Positions 1 to 5,165 of a DNA stretch of 5,472 bases are shown here, piece by piece. The position numbers were made by a program, and so were the translations under genes. Source of the stretch: JAGTRI01 sp964580405 (GTDB lineage Archaea; Thermoproteota; Bathyarchaeia; Bathyarchaeales; DTEX01). Below the pieces are notes generated by a model. It saw nothing but the letters and a program-made list of their open reading frames with translations, searched no databases and was not told the DNA's origin. The stretch spans positions 1 to 5,472 of the forward strand of contig CAZOKM010000108.1 of NCBI GenBank assembly GCA_964580405.1, in the 5' to 3' direction. Position 1 is the first letter of the stretch. The number at the start of each line of letters is the position of its first letter.

Positions 1-812
1 ACAGTTTCTAGAATGATATCATTTGATTTGGCAAATTTATAAACATCATCACTAAATGGTGGATTTGAAACTATCATCACATTGTTAAAACCAAACTGTA
101 ATTTTGCATTCAAAATTACTCTAAGATCATTCAATCTTATTCTCCTATTTTTTACTTCTATGCCTATCAATTGGCCTTCTCGTTGAACTACAAAGTCTAT
201 TGAAGAACCAGACGGAGTTACAGTCATACTTTCAACGAATTCATACCCAAGTTTTTCAAGTCCAGATGCAACAGTCTCTTCCAGTGATGGGACAAAATTT
301 CCTCCCTTAAATTTCATTTCAATTGATATTTTTGACACGAATTCACGTATTTTGTCAATAATTCGGTGCAAAATTTCCCAAACTTGGTCTGAGGTAATAG
401 TAGCTATTTCTTTTACTTCGAAATTATTTTTCTCGCTCCGTCTTAATTCGATGAGATGCCCTTTTTCAGCCCATGACTCCAGAAGAATTGATGAGGCCCT
501 AATGACAATTTTTTCTCTCCATGTTTCATAGAACGAATTTCTTATTTTTCGAATCCTACATATTTCTGGTGGTAATTGCATTATCCAGCTATAATGACAT
601 ACGACATCAATTAAACGATATGAGGGAACATCATCATCAAGATATCCCTTGAGTTCATTATTAATCCATAAAATATCATCTGAATCTAATAACTCGGCGA
701 TTCTAGCACATTGCCTTAAAAGATTTGTTGCACTTAAAGGTGCATTTTTCTGTATAATTGAAAGTACTTCTTCAGCAATCTTCAAAGACTCTTCGGATGG
801 AGTTGTCGTCAA
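1..812 (-). CDS. AbiTii-domain / PD-(D/E)XK nuclease fusion protein, candidate antiviral effector (3' end outside window)
   Basis: The reading frame is open without a stop from 812 to the left edge, giving 270 residues; the C-terminus is missing. I chose TTG at 812 because a GAGGGGG purine block (825-819) sits 6 nt upstream. In-frame TTGs at 827 and 833 are alternatives, and a TAG at 836-834 closes the frame. Residues 9-70 match what I recall of the AbiTii (abortive infection) domain: helices with NLLRQCARIAELL, then W49, E53-L54-x-G56-Y57, P63-x-Y65-R66. Residues 92-170 are helical. Residues 172-270 look like a PD-(D/E)XK restriction-endonuclease fold: E178/E179 in the first helix, D206 in SSIDFVV, then E219-V-K221 in IGIEVKNRR, then alternating strands and helices. 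Inferred role: a single-protein defence effector that cuts DNA when a phage or plasmid is sensed. Base composition is far more AT-rich than the genes to the right, suggesting horizontal transfer. The gene is clearly real; the domain names come from motif reading only. Confidence 0.8.
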   Translation of the reverse strand, partial: MTTTPSEESLKIAEEVLSIIQKNAPLSATNLLRQCARIAELLDSDDILWINNELKGYLDDDVPSYRLIDVVCHYSWIMQLPPEICRIRKIRNSFYETWREKIVIRASSILLESWAEKGHLIELRRSEKNNFEVKEIATITSDQVWEILHRIIDKIREFVSKISIEMKFKGGNFVPSLEETVASGLEKLGYEFVESMTVTPSGSSIDFVVQREGQLIGIEVKNRRIRLNDLRVILNAKLQFGFNNVMIVSNPPFSDDVYKFAKSNDIILET

Positions 813-844
813 CAGGTTCCCCCTCAAAGACAACTAATATAATT

Positions 845-866
845 AAATTTATACAATATAATATTT
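845..866 (-). promoter_or_regulatory. Probable TATA region of the AbiTii-nuclease gene
   Basis: On the minus strand there are two overlapping AT-only candidates, one centred near 861 (TATTATATTG) and one near 850 (TATAAATTT). A start about 25 nt downstream would fall at 836 or 825. The first leaves a short leader holding the GAGGGGG ribosome-binding site before TTG 812, so I prefer it. The whole block is AT-rich, which weakens any single TATA call. Confidence 0.4.
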
Positions 867-873
867 ATTTTTT

Positions 874-944
874 GTAGCCCAGGATAAATTCGAGCTCGTC
901 AAAGATCCAAACTTCTCTGCATTTTTCAACTACTATGCTGAGCC
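874..944 (-). pseudogene. Degenerate full-length tRNA-Gln copy (tRNA pseudogene / att relic)
   Basis: This stretch aligns collinearly, in the same orientation, with the intact tRNA-Gln at 1713-1788. Positions 874-897 match 1715-1738 at 20 of 24 sites without gaps, across the acceptor 3' strand and T-loop (TTCGA core). The next 3 nt (GTC) match after a 2-nt deletion, and TCCAAA (906-911) matches the anticodon-loop region 1750-1755. The D-arm and 5' acceptor side still show CTAC and partial matches. By my hand alignment about two thirds of roughly 72 columns agree. Seven acceptor pairs can still form (GGCTCAG with CTGGGCT, two of them G-T), but the T stem is broken, the anticodon stem has a mismatch and the CCA is lost, so it should not be functional. 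It lies at the border between AT-rich DNA on the left and more balanced DNA on the right. Confidence 0.7.
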
Positions 945-969
945 TTTAGAGGTTATGATGATTGAGTAA

Positions 970-1386
970 CTATTTTTTTGTTAGCTCTTCGAGCATTTCT
1001 TTCGGCTTGACTATTCTTATGTTTCCGTGTTTCGCCAAATCCAGCAGGTGATGGTTACCGGAGATGATATAGTCTGCCTCTGCCTCAACTGCGCATTCGA
1101 CCACGCGGTTGTCCTCTGGGTCTTCTGGTACGACGTTCAAGGTCTTCTTTGGCTCCACCGTTCTGAGTACTAGGACGTAGTAGTCGCATATCTCGTCTAT
1201 CTCGCCTTGTTCCAGCCTAAACTTTGGATACTCAAGAACCCGTCTTAGTTCGCTTAGGAGCTGCGGCGACATGTAGGCTTCAATTGTGCCTTCCTCCGTA
1301 ATCTCGACTAGCTTGGACTCAGCTCCCCGCCAGAACCAAGCTGAAACGAGGACGTTCGTGTCGAAGACGGCTTTGACTTTCTTCAA
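970..1386 (-). CDS. PIN-domain ribonuclease, VapC-like toxin (COG1569-type)
   Basis: A 138-residue single-domain protein, a normal length for PIN toxins. PIN domains bind Mg2+/Mn2+ through a cluster of acidic residues and cut RNA. Visible motifs: strand 1 with FDTNVLVSA (D9, N11), E46 in LLSELRRVL, and D92 in EDPEDNRVVECA, followed by ADYIISGNHHLL. In relatives the last motif usually reads SGD or TGD, giving a fourth acid; here that position is N111 (codon AAC), so activity may be reduced or use another residue. The start is TTG at 1386, whose bases overlap the TGA stop of the antitoxin gene upstream (TTGA). No strong separate Shine-Dalgarno is present, consistent with coupled translation. 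No other start lies near the invariant first strand. Expected to be held inactive by the antitoxin made from the same transcript. The family assignment is firm; the target RNA cannot be read from the sequence. Confidence 0.88.
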   Translation of the reverse strand: MKKVKAVFDTNVLVSAWFWRGAESKLVEITEEGTIEAYMSPQLLSELRRVLEYPKFRLEQGEIDEICDYYVLVLRTVEPKKTLNVVPEDPEDNRVVECAVEAEADYIISGNHHLLDLAKHGNIRIVKPKEMLEELTKK

Positions 1387-1640
1387 CGGCTTCTCGCCGA
1401 GGAAACTGCTTCGGCAACGTCTTCTCTCGTGACGCCGAGGTTCTTCGCTTTCCTCCTAATCGGCTCGGAAAGGACGTTGAGTATGTTCTCTCCGTCCCCG
1501 ACCTTCCTCATGACAAGCAGGTCCCTTCTGGCGAAGGCAACGAGCCTGTCCCCCTCCTTCAGGTCCAGCCTCTCCCTGACAGATTTAGGAATGACGACCT
1601 GACCCTTCGAACTCAGCTTCAGCAACTCGGTCATAAGCAT
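1383..1640 (-). CDS. AbrB/SpoVT-type antitoxin, transcriptional regulator of the PIN toxin
   Basis: An 85-residue protein. Residues 6-47 form an AbrB/MazE/SpoVT swapped-hairpin DNA-binding domain with the hallmark LSSKGQVVIPKSVRERLDLKEGDRL. Residues 57-85 (EPIRRKAKNLGVTREDVAEAV) form the C-terminal helical segment that in such antitoxins contacts and neutralises the toxin. The start is ATG at 1640, with a second ATG at 1634. A TATA box is centred about 27 nt upstream, so the mRNA is probably leaderless or nearly so. The frame stays open upstream to 1754, but those residues are only a translation of the tRNA 3' end and the promoter, so the longer version is an artefact. The 3' end overlaps the toxin start by 4 nt. 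Antitoxins of this class usually repress their own operon, and a palindrome lies in the right place for that. Confidence 0.9.
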   Translation of the reverse strand: MLMTELLKLSSKGQVVIPKSVRERLDLKEGDRLVAFARRDLLVMRKVGDGENILNVLSEPIRRKAKNLGVTREDVAEAVSSARSR

Positions 1641-1643
1641 CAA

Positions 1644-1661
1644 AGTAAGATACGTCTTACT
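1644..1661. promoter_or_regulatory. Palindromic operator for the toxin-antitoxin operon
   Basis: A perfect inverted repeat with 7-bp arms and a 4-bp spacer: AGTAAGA-TACG-TCTTACT. It begins 4 bp upstream of the antitoxin ATG (1640) and ends directly beside the TATA box (1663-1672), covering the expected transcription start. Dimeric AbrB-type antitoxins bind such dyads; occupancy here would block TBP/TFB or RNA polymerase. The repeat is seen directly; its use as operator is inferred. Confidence 0.65.
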
Positions 1662-1662
1662 G

Positions 1663-1672
1663 TAATATAAGC
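1663..1672 (-). promoter_or_regulatory. TATA box of the antitoxin-toxin operon
   Basis: The minus strand reads GCTTATATTA, centred near 1667. That is 27 nt upstream of the ATG at 1640, the usual archaeal distance from TATA box to transcription start, which predicts a leaderless transcript. A purine-rich GGGAATG immediately upstream could serve as BRE. Confidence 0.65.
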
Positions 1673-1689
1673 ATTCCCGTTGACGTTGC

Positions 1690-1697
1690 AAAAAAAA
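1690..1697 (-). terminator. Oligo-T terminator of tRNA-Gln
   Basis: A run of eight T on the minus strand begins 15 nt past the encoded CCA of tRNA-Gln. Archaeal RNA polymerase terminates at such U-tracts without needing a hairpin. The run also separates the tRNA from the promoter of the toxin-antitoxin operon. Confidence 0.6.
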
Positions 1698-1712
1698 GGT
1701 TGTCTGAGTATT

Positions 1713-1788
1713 TGGTAGCCCGGGAGAGATTCGAACTCTCGTCGGAGGGTCCAAAGCCCTCTATGCTTGTCCACTACACCACCGGGCT
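1713..1788 (-). tRNA. tRNA-Gln (anticodon UUG), CCA encoded
   Basis: A complete cloverleaf. The acceptor stem is AGCCCGG (1788-1782) with CCGGGCT (1723-1717); 1716 is an A discriminator, followed by the encoded CCA at 1715-1713. The D stem GTGT pairs with GCAT. The anticodon stem GAGGG/CCCTC encloses the loop CTTTGGA, giving anticodon TTG for codon CAA (and possibly CAG by wobble). The T stem GAGAG/CTCTC encloses TTCGAAT. The variable loop is short and no intron is visible. It is probably charged first with glutamate and then amidated, as in archaea generally. A TATA-like element lies about 38 nt upstream and a T-run downstream. A degenerate copy of this gene lies about 770 bp away at 874-944. 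Confidence 0.96.
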
Positions 1789-1820
1789 GCTCCGGGCTGA
1801 GAATCTCTTCTCTTTATCCA

Positions 1821-1831
1821 GATAATAACTT
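1821..1831 (-). promoter_or_regulatory. TATA box of tRNA-Gln
   Basis: The minus strand reads AAGTTATTATC, centred near 1826. It predicts a transcription start near 1800 and a 5' leader of about 12 nt for RNase P removal. Confidence 0.5.
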
Positions 1832-1840
1832 TAGTGTTTG

Positions 1841-1855
1841 AGAAAAAGAATAAGA
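1841..1855 (-). terminator. T-rich terminator of trpS
   Basis: The minus strand reads TTATTCTTTTTCT just after the trpS stop (1865-1863). Pyrimidine/U-rich stretches of this kind act as intrinsic archaeal terminators. No hairpin is apparent. Confidence 0.4.
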
Positions 1856-1862
1856 CAGACGC

Positions 1863-2993
1863 CTATTTGCTTTTGAAAAGGAATTTGTCGAGGACATTTT
1901 TGGCTTTTTCGCGCTTCTTCTGGTGTTCCTTAAGGAATTTCTTGACTTTTTCGGCGAGCTTCGCCTTGTGTTCGCCGCAGAGGAGCTCGCCCGACTTGCA
2001 CTTGTCGAAGGTTTCCTTGAGCTTCGCGTCGTCGTCCTCGAACAGGTAGTACTCGTACAGGTAAAGCGGGCAAATGGTCGGGTCCGCGCCGCACCTCCTC
2101 TGCTCCTCAACCGTCGGCCTTCCACCCGTGAAGGCGTTCTTTACCTTCTTCTCTGCCTGCTCAGGCGTGTCCGTCGTGAAGATGCACGTCTCGGGAAGCG
2201 AAGCACTCATTTTTCCGCCCTTACCCAGCCCCGGCAGGAACTTGCAGTGTATCTGGGCGGGCTTGAAGTACCCGAGCTTAGGCGCCACGTCGCGGGTCAC
2301 CCGCCAGTACGGGTCTTGGTCGATGGCTGCGGGGATGAGGCACGGCACGTTTTCGCCTGTTAGTTCAGTCTCTAGGAAGCACGGCACGGCTTGTATTGCT
2401 GGAAAGAAGATAATGCCGATGTTTGAGCTGTCAGTAAAGCCAAACGTCGCCTTCACCGTTGAGAAGGTCACCCGTTTCGCAACCTTCGCAGCGAGCTTGT
2501 ACAGCGCCCCGGCGGAGTCGACGTCCATGATTATCTTCGTCTTCTGCGGGTCGAACCCCGTCGCGATAACGTCCAAAGCGTTGTCGTAAGCATACCTAGT
2601 CGAAGTTTCGAGCTCCGTCTCGGGGTGAATGAAGAACTTCTCGTCGTCCGTCATCTGGAAGTACAGCTTCGCGCCGTAGACGTCCTGCAGGTGCTTCGTG
2701 AAAATCCAAGGAACGAGGTGGCCGATGTGGACGGGCCCGGACGGTCCCCTGCCCGTGTAGAGGACGAACCTTTTCCCCGCCTCGTACTGGTCGAGCACCC
2801 AGTCCAGGTCCCTGTGCGAGAAGAAGAGCCCCCTCCTGAGCTGCATGTGCAGCTGCCCAGCGTGTTTCTCCATCCTTTTCAGCAGTTCCTCGGTGAGGGG
2901 CTGGGTCCCGAACTCCTCAATCAGCCTGCTGTAGTCTATCTTGCCCGACACGGTCCAGGGCGTGACGACCATCTCTTCCTCGCTGTTCGACAT
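1863..2993 (-). CDS. trpS: Tryptophanyl-tRNA synthetase, archaeal/eukaryotic type
   Basis: A 376-residue class I aminoacyl-tRNA synthetase. It activates tryptophan with ATP and charges tRNA-Trp in the cytoplasm. The N-terminal signature VVTPWTVSGKIDY (residues 9-21) is typical of archaeal TrpRS. The HIGH motif is intact at 89-92 (SGPVHIGH) and the KMSKS motif reads KMSAS (261-265), the usual form in this branch. DQDPYWRVTRDVAP (225-238) is another family signature. The C-terminal anticodon-binding domain contains cysteines in the CPLYLYEYY region and ends in a Lys-rich helix. Length is normal and the frame is intact. The start is ATG at 2993, with only a weak GGATG element 7 nt upstream. A TATA box at 3074-3082 predicts a transcript starting near 3053, leaving about 60 nt that carry a small out-of-frame reading frame. 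A T-rich terminator follows the stop codon. Confidence 0.97.
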   Translation of the reverse strand: MSNSEEEMVVTPWTVSGKIDYSRLIEEFGTQPLTEELLKRMEKHAGQLHMQLRRGLFFSHRDLDWVLDQYEAGKRFVLYTGRGPSGPVHIGHLVPWIFTKHLQDVYGAKLYFQMTDDEKFFIHPETELETSTRYAYDNALDVIATGFDPQKTKIIMDVDSAGALYKLAAKVAKRVTFSTVKATFGFTDSSNIGIIFFPAIQAVPCFLETELTGENVPCLIPAAIDQDPYWRVTRDVAPKLGYFKPAQIHCKFLPGLGKGGKMSASLPETCIFTTDTPEQAEKKVKNAFTGGRPTVEEQRRCGADPTICPLYLYEYYLFEDDDAKLKETFDKCKSGELLCGEHKAKLAEKVKKFLKEHQKKREKAKNVLDKFLFKSK

Positions 2994-3054
2994 GACGATA
3001 CATCCAATTTGCGTTTTCCGGGGGAATGTTATCGGTTATTTCGTTCGCTACCAT
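2917..3054 (-). CDS. Possible 45-codon leader ORF overlapping the trpS start
   Basis: ATG at 3054 lies about 24 nt downstream of the TATA centre, exactly where a leaderless archaeal transcript would begin. The frame runs 45 codons to a TGA at 2919-2917, passing through the trpS start in another frame. It begins MVANEITDNIPPENANWMYR and holds one Trp codon (TGG) as codon 17, just before the trpS ATG. It could be a translated leader peptide affecting trpS, or the true trpS N-terminus cut off by a one-base indel, or chance. The first 20 codons look plausible as protein; after the overlap they are Arg-rich and look like an off-frame reading. Confidence 0.25.
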   Translation of the reverse strand: MVANEITDNIPPENANWMYRHVEQRGRDGRHALDRVGQDRLQQAD

Positions 3055-3073
3055 GCTGAAAAAGGCGGGTCGC

Positions 3074-3082
3074 AATATAAAC
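3074..3082 (-). promoter_or_regulatory. TATA box of trpS
   Basis: The minus strand reads GTTTATATT, preceded by a purine-rich stretch (GATTAA) that could act as BRE. It is the only clear promoter in the 114-nt gap between the cdvC stop and the trpS start, and it shows that trpS can be transcribed apart from the cdv genes. Confidence 0.6.
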
Positions 3083-3107
3083 TTAATCTACAGCCCTTTT
3101 ACGCGGC

Positions 3108-4283
3108 TTACAGGGCCTTGAAGTTGTTGAACCACGTCTCGAACGCCGCGAGCGAGTCCTGGGAGAAGCTCGGCTTCCTCTTCTCAAGCATCTCGTTGAA
3201 GTCCTGCATGCCCACGTCGCGTGGTTCGCCGCCTGACTCCGCTTTTCCTGACTCGAAGAGCTCGCTGTTGACTTTGAGCTGGGCGGACTGGCAGATGTCC
3301 ATGATGTCGCTTCCCGAGAAGCCGTCGGTTAGGGTGGCGAGCTTTTCTAGGTCAACGTCCGGCGAGGTTTTCAGTTCGCCTATGTACAGCTTCAGCATTT
3401 CGAGGCGCTCGTTGTAGCCCGGTGGGGGCACGTAGATTCGTTTCTGGAACCTCCTGATGAACGGGGTGTCCAGCGTCCACGGCTTGTTCGTCGAGCCGAT
3501 GACGTAGACGTGAACGGGGTTTTTCTTGTCGATTATGCCGTCCATCTCCTTGAGGAACTGGTTCCGGACGCGGGTTTCGCCGCTGACCTCCAAGCGGTGT
3601 ATCCCCATAAGTGAGTCGAGCTCGTCGATGAAGATGATGGCTGGACTCTTCTGGGACGCCTTCCGGGCTGTATTGAATAGCTTCGCAACGTTCCGTTCAG
3701 CCTCCCCCAGCCACTTCGACATTATCGAAGCCGCGTCCACTGAAATGAAGGTTGCCTTAATCTCGTTAGCAACAGCCGCCGAAAGCAGAGTCTTCCCACA
3801 GCCAGGAGGACCAAAAAGGAGAATGCCTTTCGGCCAACCGAGGGGAAAAATGTCAGGTCTCAGCGATGGGTAGACGACCGCCTGCTGGATGGCTTTCTTT
3901 GCGTCTTCGAGCCCCGCGATGTCGGTCCACTTCACGTTCGGCGGGTTCTTTAAAATCATGTCGTCGAAGGCTGAAACCTCGGTCATCTGGGTCATCGTCG
4001 ATGTTGACTCGTCGTAGCTTATACTCGTCGCCTTGGCGGAGCTGCTGATCCAAACGTCCTGGAGGACCCGTACCCGGGTCCTGTAGACTTCGGCCCGCTG
4101 CTCGTAGATGCGGTTCAAGTCGTGATTCGGATACGTATGCACGATTCTCAAGAGGCAGTCGATGGCCTTCTGGTAGGCTGAAATTGCCATCTCCTTTTTT
4201 CCTTCGCGGTCCAGAGCCACGGCATCTTGAGCGTGCTTTATGGCGCTTTTCTCAAGCTCTTCCATGGCGCTCACGCGTGTCAC
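3108..4283 (-). CDS. cdvC: CdvC, Vps4-like AAA ATPase of the ESCRT division machinery
   Basis: 391 residues if read from GTG 4283. It disassembles or remodels ESCRT-III (CdvB) polymers at the division site using ATP. An N-terminal MIT three-helix domain (about 8-78) is expected to bind the MIM2 peptide of CdvB. After a Ser/Thr-rich linker (80-105) comes the AAA module: NVKWTDIAGLEDAK (116-129), Walker A GPPGCGKT (158-165), pore loop 1 with K190-W191-L192, Walker B FIDELD (218-223), sensor N266 in GSTNKPW, arginine fingers R277/R278, and a C-terminal helical subdomain with GFSGSDI. Start: GTG 4283 overlaps the cdvB stop (GTGA), but that GTG is itself part of a perfect ribosome-binding site, GAGGTGA. 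GTG 4274, 5 nt beyond the site, is the better initiator (388 residues). ATG 4265 is the third option. Confidence 0.95.
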   Translation of the reverse strand: MTRVSAMEELEKSAIKHAQDAVALDREGKKEMAISAYQKAIDCLLRIVHTYPNHDLNRIYEQRAEVYRTRVRVLQDVWISSSAKATSISYDESTSTMTQMTEVSAFDDMILKNPPNVKWTDIAGLEDAKKAIQQAVVYPSLRPDIFPLGWPKGILLFGPPGCGKTLLSAAVANEIKATFISVDAASIMSKWLGEAERNVAKLFNTARKASQKSPAIIFIDELDSLMGIHRLEVSGETRVRNQFLKEMDGIIDKKNPVHVYVIGSTNKPWTLDTPFIRRFQKRIYVPPPGYNERLEMLKLYIGELKTSPDVDLEKLATLTDGFSGSDIMDICQSAQLKVNSELFESGKAESGGEPRDVGMQDFNEMLEKRKPSFSQDSLAAFETWFNNFKAL

Positions 4284-5122
4284 CTCTGAATCGCGATTTT
4301 GCCTTTCCCGTTCAAAGATTCGAGAACTTCAACAACCTTGTCCGAGGGCAGGTTAAGCTCCTGCGAGCACCTGGCAACGTTCAGGTCGCCCTTGTTCCTT
4401 TCGACGTAGTCCATGACCAGCTCCTCAAGGAGGAAGGAGGACACGTCTAAACTATTCGGCGAGATGCCTCCGCATACGGGCACACCTTCGCTGTTGACGA
4501 CGACCGCAGAACCATCCGCAGCCAACGCCACGAGGGGCTTGACTGGAACTGCAGGTTTAGGCTCCTCAACGGGCGGTTCTGGGATGCGGGTTTTCAGGTC
4601 CTGAACGGCGACGTCCGCGGCTTCGTGCAGAATGGTCTCTGCGGACTCGTCCAGAACGACCGCTGGAGTGTACTCGTCCAGGGTGAACTGGGTGCCAACC
4701 AGAATCTCGTCCACAACGTCTGTAAGACGGCTCATCTCGGGCGTGATGGACGGCATGACGTTTGCGACCAGCCCCAACGCGTTCTTAACGTCGCTGAACG
4801 CTCCCTCAAGCGACTCAAGGGTCGGGGAGACCACTTTGAGGGTGTCCAGCCTGAGGATGGCGCGTTCGACGGCGAGTTGGGTGTGCTGGGTAAAAGTGAG
4901 AATCTTCCTAATTTCAGATATTTCGTTGGCGTAGATTGTTGCCCTTGCCTTGTTGCCCTTCCCCATGTAGTAGCTGCAGGCTTCGAAGAGGTCTTCGTCC
5001 CGCGCCGAGAGCTTGGCTGACGCGAGTTCGAGCCTGGAATAGCATTTTCCGAGCTCCCTCGTCGTTTCCATGACGAGCTCGCTGACGGGCTTCTTTGTTC
5101 TGTGGAAGAAATCTTTGATCAT
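4280..5122 (-). CDS. cdvB: CdvB, ESCRT-III protein with C-terminal winged helix
   Basis: 280 residues from ATG 5122. It is the main polymer-forming protein of archaeal ESCRT cell division, acting at the inner membrane face in the mid-cell ring. Residues 1-170 form the helical Snf7/ESCRT-III core: a basic N-terminus (FFHRTKK), a long helical hairpin through about 96, then further helices. Residues 177-222 are a Pro/Ala/Val-rich linker; TRIPEPPVEEPKP (178-190) resembles a MIM2 peptide for the CdvC MIT domain. Residues 223-280 form a winged helix (LLEELVMDYVERNKGDLNVARC...LESLNGKGKIAIQR), the part that in Sulfolobus binds the CdvA C-terminus. ATG 5122 has GGAGG 7 nt upstream; a GTG immediately before it (5125) is too close to that site. 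The stop overlaps the first possible GTG of cdvC, so the two genes share one transcript. Confidence 0.92.
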   Translation of the reverse strand: MIKDFFHRTKKPVSELVMETTRELGKCYSRLELASAKLSARDEDLFEACSYYMGKGNKARATIYANEISEIRKILTFTQHTQLAVERAILRLDTLKVVSPTLESLEGAFSDVKNALGLVANVMPSITPEMSRLTDVVDEILVGTQFTLDEYTPAVVLDESAETILHEAADVAVQDLKTRIPEPPVEEPKPAVPVKPLVALAADGSAVVVNSEGVPVCGGISPNSLDVSSFLLEELVMDYVERNKGDLNVARCSQELNLPSDKVVEVLESLNGKGKIAIQR

Positions 5123-5165
5123 CACAGCTCCTCCAATGGTGGCGGATTGCCAAAAAATGCCGGGG

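Noticed and set aside
649..837. Plus-strand 62-codon ORF
   Set aside because: It lies wholly antisense to the convincingly conserved AbiTii domain and has no recognisable features.
874..944. Pseudogene region as a functional second tRNA (Gln, or Pro by shifting the loop)
   Set aside because: The acceptor stem still pairs, but the T stem is destroyed, the anticodon stem has a mismatch, and the CCA and usual position 8-9 bases are lost.
874..969. Plus-strand frame of about 32 codons ending in TAA at 967-969, resembling the C-terminus of a truncated protein
   Set aside because: It has no start codon after the in-frame TAA near 860, and most of its sequence is explained by the tRNA-Gln pseudogene on the minus strand. 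It is probably coincidental.
972..978. T-run on the plus strand as a terminator
   Set aside because: It is the complement of Lys codons at the C-terminus of the PIN toxin, and no plus-strand gene ends there with confidence.
1641..1754. N-terminal extension of the antitoxin frame up to 1754
   Set aside because: These 38 codons translate the 3' half of tRNA-Gln, its terminator, the TATA box and the palindrome. The promoter geometry puts the real start at 1640.
1834..3059. Several long open frames antisense to, or in another frame of, trpS
   Set aside because: They are Arg/Leu/Pro/Ser-rich readings of GC-rich codons in trpS, with no family resemblance. They are shadows of the intact synthetase gene.
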